Source: Biscogniauxia marginata
Lineage: Eukaryota; Ascomycota; Sordariomycetes; Xylariales; Xylariaceae
DNA length: 64,000 nucleotides
NCBI GenBank assembly: GCA_022695795.1
Contig: MU404078.1
Coordinates: 186,001 to 250,000 of the forward strand
Direction of reading: 5' to 3'
Shown here piece after piece: positions 49,766 to 62,038 of this stretch. The position numbers and the translations under genes were made by a program. Under the pieces are notes generated by a model, which was not told the origin of the DNA, searched no databases, and saw nothing but the letters and a program-made list of their open reading frames with translations. Each line of letters starts with the position of its first letter. The stretch's first letter is position 1.

Positions 49766-50605
49766 TTACCAAGACCAACCACCCACCACCCGACTAGCGT
49801 CCAAACTCCTCAGCCGTAGCAAGTAAAACAGAGCGCCAAATACCGCGCCGCCGAGGTGGCCTGCGTGGCCGATCCCCGTCGATTCCGCGTTGTCTAGGTT
49901 GATGTAGTCCCAGGTGGCGTATGCGAGCGTGGCTAGCCACATCGGCACCGGCCGTGGGATCAACATCACGTCCACGGGTAGCATGGGGCGCAGCAGCGTC
50001 AACGCTACGCTCATGCCGTTCACCATGGCGCTAGCGCCGAGGCCCACAGGGACGAGGACCGCCCCACGATCGCTGCGACCCTTCTTTCGCTGCTCGCGCT
50101 GGCGGTACCATTCGAGCAGCTGGGCACCGGACCCGGCGACGGCGGACCCCAGCGCTAGGATCACCGTCGACAGTGGGTCTATACCGACGTCCGGGCGCAG
50201 GGCCAGGTTCGTGAACGTCACGAAGGAGACCATGTTTGTGGCGAGGTGGTATACTTGGCGGTGGCTGAAGGCCGAGGTGAGGACTGTCCACCATCGGCCG
50301 CGGCGCACGTTGTGTTCCGTGAGCAGGAAGTGATCTTGCAGGAGTTTCTCGGTATTCTCGCCGCCGGGGATCTTATTCAAAACGTACGGGATATTCCATT
50401 TCGTTTGTTGTCGCTGTGATCCTACCCGACTCTTCTGCTGCTGCTGCTGCTGTTCTGCTTGGTGCCAGCCGAGGAAGACAAGCACGTTGGCCCCGACCAC
50501 GCCGTACGTGAAGAACTGCCGGAAGGTTTGATGGGGATCCGGCGCGGCGATGGCGAGGAATTCGTAGAGCTTACGTTGGAGGTCCTGCTCGAGCGTTGAT
50601 GACAT
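49766..50605 (-). CDS. Rhomboid-family intramembrane serine protease
   Basis: A single exon, 279 aa, ATG at 50605. Rhomboids cut membrane proteins within the bilayer using a Ser-His dyad. Seen: a first span (FFTYGVVGANVLVFLGW), a Gln-rich loop, the L1/TM2 region RWWTVLTSAFSHRQVYHL with HLATNM (His120, Asn124), the nucleophile in VGLGASAMVNG (Ser192), and the His in GHAGHLGGAVFG (His250). These are the expected catalytic features, so it is probably active. An insert of charged residues (WYRQREQRKKGRSDRG) separates two spans. The N-terminus is not clearly a mitochondrial presequence, so it may not be the Pcp1 orthologue. Membrane location is inferred; substrate unknown. Confidence 0.87.
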   Translation of the reverse strand: MSSTLEQDLQRKLYEFLAIAAPDPHQTFRQFFTYGVVGANVLVFLGWHQAEQQQQQQKSRVGSQRQQTKWNIPYVLNKIPGGENTEKLLQDHFLLTEHNVRRGRWWTVLTSAFSHRQVYHLATNMVSFVTFTNLALRPDVGIDPLSTVILALGSAVAGSGAQLLEWYRQREQRKKGRSDRGAVLVPVGLGASAMVNGMSVALTLLRPMLPVDVMLIPRPVPMWLATLAYATWDYINLDNAESTGIGHAGHLGGAVFGALFYLLRLRSLDASRVVGGWSW

Positions 50606-50999
50606 GTTGTGTGGTGATCTTGGTAGAAGTAGGAAGTGACCGGTGTTCTGTAACTGTTGGGCATCAACTCCTCAGTCCAACTTTAAGAAGTACTTTCGTA
50701 GGCACTCTCGGGACTAGGCCTCCCCTGAGTAGCAGAGGCAGTTAACAATATTTATGTAATTCAGAGGATCGGGTCATTTACTTGTATGCGGGCGTTCGAA
50801 CGGCACGACAAACTGTCGCGTTAATGGAAGGAGAAGAAGAGGGGGGGAATGTTTACGGCAACAGAGCTCAGATTTGGAGCAAAGAGTTGTCGGACCCTAT
50901 ATTCAGTAAATTCAGACGAATAATAATTCTGTTTCCGAAAGAGCTGTAACTACATAGGCACTTAACCCAATATAGAATATCGCCCCCACCTAGTTATCT
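50606..50999. promoter_or_regulatory. Rhomboid gene upstream region
   Basis: The region upstream of the minus-strand start at 50605. It has ordinary composition until about 50,950, where AT content rises sharply. No defined site is recognised. Confidence 0.3.
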
Positions 51000-51830
51000 A
51001 GGTTGTTATTACTTGCATTAAAGCCGTTAATATAAGTTATAAATTATATAATAAATAATTAAATGCTTATAAAAGTTTATATTAAATTTATTAAAATATT
51101 TAAAAAACTATATTTAAAAATATTATTAATAAAAATCGATGTTTATTTTAAAAGTATTATTTATAATAAAAAGATAATTATTAACTATTAAGTTAACTTT
51201 ATCTTTTAAAAAGAATTAAAATATTAAAAACGTATTTAATATTTTTAAGTTGAAATGTATAATTTACGATTTTTTTAGGTTTATAACTTTATTTAATTTT
51301 TTTTAAAAGATAAGAAATAAAAAGATAAAAGGTAAAAAGGTTATAAAGTATAATAAAAGGGTAGTTATTAATTATTTAAGTTAACCCCACCTTTTAAAAG
51401 GGTAATAAAATATTAAGTTCGTTAACTTAATATATTAAATTGAAATATATACCATGTAACGGTCCTTAGCCGTCATAATAACGGTTGTTTTATAAGTAAT
51501 AATTGTTTCCTTATAAAACGGTTATTATACGGGATAATAGTTACTCACTTAAATAACCGTTCTTCTAAGCCATGTTGCCTTGTAACGATATTTTTAATAA
51601 AATGTTAATTTATATTTTAATTGTCACGGCAGTGTTAGCTAACTTCCCCACTACACCACCGCTCTTAGAAGGGTAACAAAATATTAAGCCTGGTGACTTA
51701 ACATCTTAGGTTGGGCTATATATCATATGACGGGTGACTAAACCGTCACAAATAAATGGTTATAAAAGATACTAGCCATCATTTTAAGTGATGCTTACTT
51801 CGTTTCTAGCCTCGTTTTGCTCAAGGTTTA
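51000..51830. repeat. AT-rich island with three diverged repeat units, RIP-like
   Basis: About 51,000-51,600 is extremely AT-rich. A unit of roughly 90 bases occurs three times (about 51,175-51,260, 51,362-51,456 and 51,640-51,730). Anchors are GTTAAC/GCTAAC, then a CTTTTAAAAGGGTAATAAAA-like word (GGGTAACAAAATATTAAG in the third copy), then a TAAATTGAAATATAT / TAGGTTGGGCTATAT word. Copies differ mainly by C-to-T and G-to-A changes; the rightmost is least altered. A second shared word (ACGGTT/GCCGTCA...TTATAAAA) follows units 2 and 3. This pattern is what RIP does to repeats in Pezizomycotina. Confidence 0.6.
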
Positions 51831-51837
51831 CAACTAG

Positions 51838-52150
51838 GAGCCAGTACCCGAACTGTTTCATGACATCACATTGAATGCCATTATCCCACAGGGATTCTGC
51901 TAAATATACGAAAGATATCTCGAAAACGCGAGTTAAGATTATCTATTATATTAACGTCTTATACATAGCCTTAATAATTCTCAAGCTGAAGCCTCTAGTA
52001 TATGAGAGGCTAGACCTTACGCCACCCTTCGTCGCCAACAGCATATTGTTTTGCTGGTTATCTTTCTTGACAATGATATGTTTTAGTACCAGCTGCTTGG
52101 ACCTTCTGCATCTTGTCCATGAACTCTGCGGCATGATGCCTCAACCTCTA
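51838..52150 (-). mobile_element. Decayed Ty3/gypsy-like integrase C-terminal remnant
   Basis: Read on the minus strand, the segment gives AAEFMDKMQKVQAAG, then after a stop PAKQYAVGDEGWRKV, then more stops. This resembles the end of gypsy-type polyproteins, where a helical 'MxKMxKxQ' stretch is followed by a YxVGDxVWL motif. It is short and broken and lies against the RIP-like island. The assignment rests on a motif pattern only. Confidence 0.35.
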
Positions 52151-52495
52151 TAGTAAATTTCTATGTTATGCGTGTTACTAAGCTCGTTAAAAATGGGGCC
52201 ATGTCCCTGCTATACGGTCCTACTATAGCCTTCTGTATAAATATATAGGTGAGCTTCTCTAGGCTCACATTAGGACTAATCTAATCGTCCTATCTTCATA
52301 TCTTTGTCTCCAATATAAGCAGGTGGTCCGTTCGCTTCCTGGAACAATATGTGCTATAGGTAGGTAGATTGAGGTTACGAGTGGTACAAAGGTTCTGTAC
52401 TTAGGTAGTTGACAAATCGTTTCTTGGTCTGCTGTGATTACGTTCTAGACGCTATATGTCTGTGATAGCTAGTTTATACTATACTAGGTCGGGAC
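52151..52495. other. 3' flank of the PKS
   Basis: The region immediately downstream of the PKS stop. It has AGGTAGG words near 52,360-52,372 and no gene. Confidence 0.4.
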
Positions 52496-55400
52496 TTACC
52501 GTGTGTTCTCCCCATTTTCATTCAGCTTCGACTCAACAAGCGATGTGAGTGTCCCAAGATTCTTAGTCGGACTTAAAATATCCAGGAAAGGCACATCCAC
52601 CTTGAACACACTCCAGAACCATGTCCTAAACTCAGCCGCGATCATACTATCCACTCCAAATTGTGCCAATGGCTTCTTATCGTCGATCTGCTCCTTGGAC
52701 ATAAGAATCAGATTGGAGAACCGTTTCCTGACTAGCCCTAACAGTGCCGCATGCAGTGAAGTAGCAACAGTGTCAGAATCCGCTGCGATCAGCGCGGCGA
52801 CATTAGATGGAATGCATTTTAGCCATGGGGCGGCCGCATTGCTGGCGGCGATCGCAGCTGATGTTCCTCCCGCCTCGTCTCGAGAGCTCTGCTCTGCCGC
52901 CAACGCAGCAGACAGAATCATCGACCTTGGATCTTGCATAGTCAAATTGTCCACCTCAAATCCCTTATTCATTAGCTCACGTATCCCAAAACACTCCAGA
53001 CCCGTGAGTATATGGGAACCGGCGGGACTCTTGGAGTCGTCCTGCGCCTGGCGAGAAGATTCCCTCCCAGCAAGCGCCATATCAACGACCTGTAGGAACT
53101 CATCCTCATCCAACGGTTGAATCCCCTTTCGCAGAAGTAGGGCTTCGATGTCAGGGTTTTCGTGTAAATAGCCAACTTCCGAAATCATGCCCAATCCCAA
53201 ACTGATTGCTGGCTTGCCCTGTTGACGGCGCCATCGAGCAAAGGCATCAAGGAATCCATTTGCGGCACAATAGTTGCTTTCGGTGGCTGTGCCGACACTA
53301 CCGGATACAGATGATGTTACGAGGAAAAAGTCAAGTGCGCCATCCCGACCTTCTATCCCTGTATGCAAGTTCCACGTACCAGCCCACTTAGGCTGGATGC
53401 CGGTATGCCAGGCCTCGTTAGTCATGGTGCTGAATAGTGCTTCGTGCAAGCCCATGGCTGCTTGCACAACCCCGCCGAGTTGCCTGCCTGTTGCTTCGCA
53501 GGCTGCCAAAGCAGTGTTCACGTCTTGGGGGTTGATAACGTCCCCTCGAACGACGGTGACCTGGGCCCCTACACTCTCAAGGCAAGAAACAAGCTGTCTA
53601 GCGCTAGCTTTATCGCAACCAGACCGCCCTAGAAACACGAATGCGCGTGCACCACGAGCTACCATCCAGCGACTTAGGCTACGACCTAAACCGCCTAAGC
53701 ACCCAACCAGCAAATACACCTTGGAAGGGTCGAGGATGGTACGGTACTTCGAAGGCATAATCTACTCAAAGATTAGTTAGCACCTCAGTCATATCCTTAA
53801 CGGAAAGTCGTGATCCTACCGGGACGCGGCTCTCCGAGTTGTCTATAGAAACGACAACCTTCCCTATCCGATCTCTTGTCGAAAAATGACGATAGGCCTG
53901 AGCTATGTCGCCTACGTCAAATACTTTAATAGGTACCGGCTTGACTTGTCCTGAGCGATATAGCTCAAGCGCTTCCTTAGTTTTACTAGGTAGAAAGTCC
54001 ATTGTCAGCAGGTCCCCGTTCTTCGTACAGTAACTGACTTACTTGATCCAGATGTCCCTATAAAACTGACCCTCGTGGAAAAACAACTCTGTCAAATCAA
54101 ACGCAGTAAATGTTGCATTGCGTAAAAATACACGCATATCTAATTTTCCAGCATCGACAAGTTCACGTTTGCCGACTTCGACAAATCGGCCAAAATTGGC
54201 TATACAGCCCCAGCTCTCATGCATTAGATCACCAACGAGTGAGTTGATAATAACGTCGACACCACGCCCACCGGTAGCTTTGTTCACTCCTGTCACAATC
54301 GATGATGCGTCCCGCGAGTTGAAGATGTGCGCCGCAGACACCCCCATCTCCTGGACTAGGAAGTCTTTTTTAGCTTGTGTACTCACTGTCGCATAGACTA
54401 CGGCACCTATTCGCTGTGCTACTGCGATGGTAGCCAAGCCAAAAGCTCCGGCACCGGAATGTATCAGAATCGATTCGCCAGCTCTCAGGTGTGCCCGGTC
54501 ATGCAATGCATAAAGCGCCGTTCCATAGATAACGGGCAACGTTGGCATCACGGTAAAGTCTTCGCCCGGAAGCATCTTATGCGCTGCCCAGGCCGGCACA
54601 CGCTCCGTAGTGCTAAAGTAGTTGGGAGCTAGAACAACTGCGTGATCCCCGGGGACTGCAGAAAAAGGAGTCAGTAATTGCTATAATTGGACTGTTTTCA
54701 ACCCGCGAAACGTATCTCGGGAGGAAAAGCTCATACAAAAAGCCAGAGTAGGCATGTTTTACTCATGAGACAGGCTATAAGGGGCAATAAAGAACTCCAA
54801 AATTAGCTTACCAAGGTGTTCCACCCCTGACCCAACTGCTCTCACAATGCCGCTAAACTCTATAGCCGTAGTGCCTGTACGTGTCTCCACGCGTCCACTC
54901 ATCGTATATATATCCTTGGCATTAAGGCTAACGGCCTTGACGTCAATGTCGATAAAGCCAGGAGGGGGGTCCGTAGGCGGCTCTCGCAGCTCCTGAAAGT
55001 GCATCGTATCTAGCAAGCCAACCTTAGCGATGGAAAGCCTAGCGGGTGCGGCATCGGCGATTGTCCCGGGCGCCAGAGAGTGCTGCGGGGAGCCAAGGCG
55101 GCGCCTAAAGAGTGAATTGAGGTCCAGATCCGGCCCGAAACGACTTATGTAAAGGAGGCCGCGCAGTTGAATGAACTCTTTGTCATCCAGGTCGTGGCAT
55201 GATACTAGCGCTTTTCCCACACTTGCACAAACGAGCTCGAGATTGCATTCGACCTCGTCCGTCATCAGTTTTCCAATATCAAGAACCGAAAATCGCAGCG
55301 ATGGCTGTTCTAGCATTAAGGCGCGCGAGAGCCCGTTGGCTAGTGTTAAGTTCGGGTCCGCGTTACCCAGCATCCCGGCGCCAGTCAACCAGATCAACTC

Positions 55401-58400
55401 GGTCACAATATCAGTTACCTGACGAAGAAGGTTCATCTCGCTGGTGCTCATGGTAGCGAGAAATTCCCTTTCTAGCTCCAGTAATGAGATGCAGACAAGC
55501 TTTTTGGAGATTGTGGCTGTTGCCAGCCCAGTCAGCGGGAGCGTGTCCACTTGGCCAACTCCTACTTCATTCTGTAGATATCTTATAAGTGTATCTACGA
55601 GCTTGGTTACAGTAGAAGACGGCTCACGGACCTACCGGAGGTATACCTGTGTCAGCTTCCTTGTCCCGACTGTAGAGTGTATTTAATGTAGGTTGTACAT
55701 ACCACAATAAGCACATCTCGACCCTCCAATGTTGATAGCTCTAAAGGTCGCGACGCGACAAGAACCCGTTTTCCCGCATCTATTACTGAGAAGCCAGCGC
55801 GGGTGAGGCTTTCTGAGGCTGCTCCTGACGCTCGACCAATCAGGATACCATGACGGTCAACAAGCGAAGTGAGGAGTTTTGGGGCCTTTCTCCAGTAACG
55901 CGTAGACGTGGTCAGCTGTGGAAAAGTTAGTCCGCGATATTTCAAATTCGGATCACAACTTACCCCTGGCATCAAGACGACGTCAAAGGGACCCACGTCA
56001 TTGCCCTCGATCCTGAGATTGCCGTCCTCGTCAAGCTCCCCGCTACACCAGGAGCGACAGCGTGGGAAAGCAGTGTCTTTTCCTAGTACACCCAACCATT
56101 TCTGTATTTTACATTGACATCCGCCACCGAGGTCAAGCACCCTCATGAAAGGGTTCTTATGTCCCGCCAGGTCCAGTAATGCTCCGATTACCGCAACAAT
56201 ATCATCCTCCGCAAATTCTGGATCTTGTGCAGCCACGAATCCGGCAATATACTCACGAAGCTGTATTGCGGATTCAGAATGTAAACGTAGGATGTCAGGT
56301 TTCCAGTTGACGCGTAGACACGGGTCGCGCTGCATAGCCGCCATTTCACTAGTGGCGCTCTCATCAGTGGCCGTCTTGCCATTGTACATGGACAAATGGA
56401 CCTCTTGCAGATTGACCACCGCGGTACCATCCGCTTGATAGAGGGTACTATCTATTTGCTTGCTCGCTGGCCCTGTTGTTATAGAGCGTGTGTGGATGGC
56501 GACTTCATGATCAATACTTCCATGTCCCGGTTTCCGTATTTGACAAGCCGAAATGAAGACAGGGAGATACGCCCTTAGCATGTCGAGGTTACCAGCCGTA
56601 CTCCCCATAATGGCTGCCTGTAGGCATGCGTCGATGGCGAGTGGGTGCACGGCGTAGTACATGCCCGGATGTTTCCCAGACTCCATCTGAGGATCGCGTT
56701 GAATCAATCGAGTGGTCGAGATAGCCTCCGCCCTGACTCGATTTCTGTCGGTGCAAAGGCTAGTTAAAGATTGGAACTTGGGCCCGAAGCATAAACCTTC
56801 GTCGCTGAGTTTACTGTACCACTTTCCCATTGCCCACTGCTCGTAGGCGTCGGTATCCGCAACAAAAACAGTCTTGTGGGCAGGCGACGAGTCCGTTGAC
56901 CCAGCATTGCCGTCGGCATCGACGCGTACGCTTCCCGCACAATGCAACGTGCTCTGGTCTGCTGTCCACGTTGACACCCAAAAGTCATACCAGTCGGAAG
57001 ACGAGTTTGCAGTGGAGAGCTTTCGCCGTGTCAAACCGGTGTGCAACTCGACGTTCTTACCTTCAGCCTCCGATTCATGGTAAACCACCAGTGCCGAAAC
57101 AATGTTCACGTTTTTGAAACTATACACGACGTGCGCTTGGGTTTCCTCACCACCCCCAACACCACTAACCTGGGAGACCGCTTCCATGGCTAAAGCAAGG
57201 TAGCCAGCGGCGGGAAACACGGTCTGCGTTTCTAGCTTGTGGTCTTTTATCCACGGCATTTCCTCTGGTTGGATTAAGTTCCTCCAGTTCCAATCAATCC
57301 CGTTACCAGCTAGGTGTTCTGACCCCAGTAGTTCGTGTCGAACGTGTTTTCGATTGCGCAGGTCAACACTCGCCCGCGGTTCGCTCCATAGCAGCCCACC
57401 CGAATAATCCCACGGGTAAGGTGGGAGGTCATGAATCGGTCGTAGGCCACTACCTTGTTCGGGGAGTCCGTTCACGACTAACCAATTCAGGGGGTGGCCA
57501 TGGACAAAAAGGGCACCCGCAAGCTCCTTCATACATTTCTCTGCATCGATTCCCCTAAGAAGCGTCGGGCTATAAGGTAGTTGCTGCTTATCCAGGTTAA
57601 GAGCCTTTCGGATCTGTTCGATTGGGCCTTTGAGAGCGGCATGAGGACCAATTTCGACTAGATGAAGTTTCCCGCCCGAAGCCAAACGGGACATGGCTGC
57701 GTTGAACTGGACGGGACTTTCGAGATTCTGTCGCCAATACAATGCATTCAACGGCGTATAGCTATTGAAGGTCCTGAGGTCATCATTGCTGAATCCTACT
57801 GTCGAGTACATCGTGGAACGGATTCCCTGCCCCCCCTTCCTAGCCTTCAGATGCGGTGCGAGTAGTCCTTCATACAGTGCTCCTACCTCCTTCATCATAT
57901 ATGAGTGGTAAGCACGCCCACCGGTCTCTAGTTTACGTACAAACTTCCCCTTGCCCTCAAGAGCTTCGATAATGACATTGATATCCTCAAGGGAGCCGCT
58001 AAGTGTCACACTTTCTGGCGCATTGATGCAGGCAACACCAACCCTACTACCAAGGGCCTTCTCCTTGATTAAATCCTCAGCACCCTGGACACTTATGCCA
58101 GCAGCTAACATGCAACCAGTCGCACGTAGCTGCTCAACCGCATACCCGCGGAAGTAGGCCACGAGAATAGACTGCTTAGCCGTAAGGAGGCCCGCGGCAT
58201 ATGCTGCAGCAATTTCGCCCGATGAATGACCAATAACGAATCGAGGAGATATACCCCAAGTGCGCAGAAGGTCTATAATAGCTATTTGGATAGCCGTACA
58301 TAGGGGCTGACTACGGGTAACGTCATTAACTCGACTATTGCTCGGGAGGTCGAGAATTGTCTGTTTTAAGGTCCAGGTTGGGGCTGTCTCGCTCGGCAGA

Positions 58401-60782
58401 GCACGTAAAACCTGATCAAGCTCGCAGATAGAGTCGAGAAAACATCGACTTTGCTCGAGGAGCTCCTTGGCCATCCCTGCAAACTGGGCTCCCTGGCCGG
58501 TAAATACGAATGCAAATGGCAGGGGTTCTGTGCCTGCATTAGGAGCTGGGGCTGGTTCTGATATCTCCAGCTTCGATTTATCAATCCCAACTCTGGCAAG
58601 GAGGAAATTGCGGTATCTCAAGTGGGATCGTCTCTGAGCCAGTGTGAATGCTAGGTTTTCTAGCGTGTCTTCTCTACGCTGGTGAATAGTGTGGGAGATT
58701 TGATCGATTTTTCTTTCCAACGACTTGCTCGACGCAGCGGAAATTGGTAGCACGAAAAGCTGCGTGCAGGTTCTTTCTAGGTCTTCGGCGTTATCAGGGG
58801 GCATATAGCTGTCGATTGATTCCAATATTGCGTGTGCATTGGCACCCCCATACCCGAAAGAGTTGATACTTGCTCTTTGGATATTTCGAGGCCACTTCTC
58901 CAGCTTATTGACAACTTTGATATTAAGTAAATCAAGTTGTACTTTGAACAAATACATTAGCCTCTACCTATCTAAATAAAGTGTCAAGACTCACGTTTTG
59001 GATTCAACTTAGTGACCCCATAGGTCGGTGGGATCATCTTATGCTCAAAGGCTAGAACTACTTTGATGACTGCCGAAAGGCCGCTCGCCGCTTCGCTGTG
59101 CCCGAGGTTAGTTTTGACCTGCGATAGAATATGAAAGTCAATATTAGGTTCTTCACCGCAACGACTGTCGTACTCAGGGCTTAGAAATACGTACTGCTCC
59201 AATCATCAAAGGTGAGCCCTCCCTGGGCGAGAAGCAACGGCCGATCGCGTCTACTTCTATTGGATCGCCGACTGCAGTGCCAGTTCCATGGCATTCAACG
59301 TAATCCGTATCAGCGAAACTTAGCCCCGAGTTGGAATACGCCTTTCGAATCACTGCCTCCTGTAGGTCTGCGCTAGGCTGCGTGATTCCCGGTGTTCTCC
59401 CGTTGCTGTGGTGGGTTTAGAATGCGGTTCGATACATTTTAGTTAGACAAACTTACGAGTTAATTGCGGTGCCTCGGATCACGGCTCGGATATTATCACC
59501 ATCTTTGATCGCAGCGGAAAGCCGCTTCAAGTATATGGCATTAACTCCTTCAGCCCTACCATAGCCATCGGCGGAGGCATCAAACGTGTGACATGTTGAA
59601 GTAGGCGAGAGCACGCCACCTTTCATTGTCCCAAGGTGCTGTTCAGGGGCCGTAATCAGATTAGCACCTGCGACAATTGCACCGTCGCAATCCCCTGTCT
59701 TAAGCGCTATTACAGCATTATGGAGGCAATAAATAGATGAGGAGCAGGCAGTGTCTAAGGTGAAACTTCCCAGGAATAGCTGTCAGTACATAGTGAAGTA
59801 ATCAGTTCTTCATACAAAGGGGTTTGGATTGGAGGTAGGGTGAAATGATAGGAGGGTGCTATGTGGTTGACTGATAATTTACCTCGGTCCATGAAGGTTG
59901 AAAACGTGACTGATCCGATTTGCCATGATAGCCGTCCCAGATCCTGTAGCGCTGTAGCGGTGAAGATAATCTGGGTCCCGTGTTTGCATGGTCTGGAAGT
60001 CGACGGTGAAATTTCCAACGTATACAGCTGTATTCGTGCCAGAAATTTGTTTCATTGATACCCCGGCATTCTCGAAGCACTCATAGACAACTTCGAGGAG
60101 CTTCCGTTGCTGTGGGTCCACTGTGATATCGGAATTAGTATTAAAGTTTTCTTTTCTTACCTTTTACTACGGAACCAGAGATATAAGCAAAACGCTCAGG
60201 ATCCAAGTAGATGGTCTCCAAGCTGACATGAAAGATCGTGAGGTTTACTTACTGTAGGTAGCCTCAAGGTTGTTGATTCCAAAAAAGCCATTTTCAAACT
60301 GACGTACGTCTTCTTGCAAGAAGTAACCCCCATTGGCATCCATGACCCCCGCTCTACTACTATCAGTGTGATAAAAGCCGTCAATGTTGAACCTCCCTGA
60401 AGGGACTACACTCTGTGCAGACCAGTTTTGGGCGAGAAACTCCCAGAGATCAGATGGCGAGTGCACACCTCCTGGAAGGCGACATCCTAGGAAATCACGC
60501 CGTGTCAACCTTGCAGAATTTGGGAACACGTTTGAGAAACAGATATCATTTACCTATGCCAACGATGCAAGCAGGGTCCTCATCGTCGGCTAAGCTCCAG
60601 CTTGCAGTATTACCAGAGCTCCCTAATAGCCCATCAACGCCTGAAGACACAGGAGCAGAGGGCGAATCCGACTCTCCGATAATTTCCTCGCTAGTGTCTA
60701 TGATCGTTGTTTGGACAGGAGGTGCTTCCTTGCTTAGCGTGCAAGGAGGAGCAATATCTGCAATTGTTGGTAAGGCCGTCAT
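52496..60782 (-). CDS. Highly reducing type I polyketide synthase (KS-AT-DH-residual MT-ER-KR-ACP)
   Basis: Twelve exons: complement(52496..53761, 53820..53985, 54043..54655, 54812..55631, 55703..55915, 55964..58941, 58995..59118, 59195..59405, 59457..59765, 59883..60120, 60253..60486, 60554..60782), 2466 aa, frame closed. KS from ~65: Cys241 in DTACSSS, HGTGT and GHSEAASG histidines all present. AT ~591-905: FTGQGAQFAG and Ser688 in GHSSGE. DH ~984-1290: His1016 (IKDHKLETQTVFP) and Asp1219 (HPLAIDACLQ). ~1333-1512 is a short methyltransferase relic (VLDLGGG). ER ~1709-2045 has ILIHSGAGAFG. KR ~2056-2300 has VGCLGGLG and Tyr2209 (SNYCAANG). ACP Ser2417 lies in GVDSM. No release domain. Such enzymes build reduced, usually unmethylated chains when MT is lost. 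The product cannot be named from this. Confidence 0.93.
54656..54811 (-). repeat. PKS intron (ER region), introner-like copy B
   Basis: This 156-nt intron matches copy A at 14392-14576. Shared: AGTAATTGCTATA at 54673-54685 beside an A-run; GGAAAAGCTCATA and GCCAGAGTAGGC at 54723-54753; and GGCAATAAAGAACTC leading into the donor at 54783-54810. Both copies are in sense orientation to their gene and end exactly at splice sites. Confidence 0.65.
55916..55963 (-). other. 48-nt stop-free intron in the MT relic
   Basis: It has donor gtaagt, branch GACTAAC and acceptor TTCCACAG. Its length is divisible by three and it has no stop in frame, so retention would add 16 residues. Splicing joins VVLMPG to LTTSTRYW, the expected sequence. 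Confidence 0.75.
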
Positions 60783-62038
60783 TGTTTCACTAATTTGGAA
60801 TTCTCAGGACGATAGCGTATTCTGAATGTAAAGCAAAGTTGTCTTGAGAAAAGTAAACCAAAATATGCCTTACATTTAGCTATAAATATTCTCGTTGTAG
60901 TTGCTCCAAACCTCGACTCAAGCTAATTACCACGTCTGGACTAGACCCAATCGCCAATCTACTACCAAGTTTATAGCAAGATTAAGTAAATGCCAATTAT
61001 ACAATGTACACACCTGATAATAATGCACGGCTGTTACTGGACATGACTTATTGTTGATGCAGTCATATCTATCTTGCTTTCTGTGAAACTACCAATCTAG
61101 TCGGCAGTCGGATAGGGGCCCTCGGAGACATACCCGGGAGAACATTACAATCAACTACGGTATGATGCGTCAAGCTAATCATTGGAAAGGCAAGCCTTTC
61201 CAAAGTTAAGGTCAGGTATGTATCTAAAAATTTACGGGTTTGTGACACGGGGAACGGAGGCCTTGCTTGAACTCTATTCAACCTTGAAAATTAACAAGTT
61301 GAATTTATCGTCTTTTCCTTTTTCTTTCACTTCTGACGTGTAGGAAACTAGTCGCTTCATAGTTCTGCAGCAAATCTTCACGGACTGTACGTAGCAATTA
61401 TGGTAAATGTATAGATACATGTCGAGAGTGTCGTTCCACCTCCATGTATCTTTGAACTATTTCGTTATTCTTGTGCATCTTGAGACTTCTCTACTTGTGA
61501 TGATGTGTAATTGGCTAGTGTGGTGCATACACTACAGCCATATACATACCCAATCAGGATGAAATACGGCATCATGGTGGCAAGAAAATTGTCAAGGGAC
61601 CCCAGCCTCCAGCTTCGAGACCGTGATATCAATCATGATGCCATCGAGTTATGCCTCCATGATGTGTGATATCTCGTGCTTCGTCTGACACGCATTATCT
61701 AACGGAGAGAGAAATATGCGTAATATAGCCGGTGTTACTGCGCCACCGGCATCAGCGACCCGAAGTCTCCATTGGTATCAATAAAATCTTACCACATATC
61801 AGAATGCAGATTATCTGTCCATCGGGTCATCCTTCCACCCTCAAACTGGCCCGTGGCAATTATTTGCGACATCCTCGAAGCGAGCATTAGCTCTTCAAGC
61901 TTGAAATATAGATGTTACTGATGATTTATCGAGAATTTGCCACGTCTGTCTACATCAGTAAGGTTGCTTTACTATCAAGCCATATTGACATCGCCAAGCT
62001 ACGGACTCGACAAACTTTGGGTTTGCACCGGCATTTAG
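60783..62038. promoter_or_regulatory. Divergent promoter region between PKS and reductase
   Basis: These 1256 bases separate the PKS start (minus) and the reductase start (plus). The arrangement suggests shared control within a metabolite cluster. I see no ORF of note. I did not recognise a clear palindromic cluster-regulator site by eye. Confidence 0.5.

Noticed and set aside
52503..53120. 205-codon plus-strand ORF
   Set aside because: It is antisense to the PKS KR/ACP exon, with no independent support.
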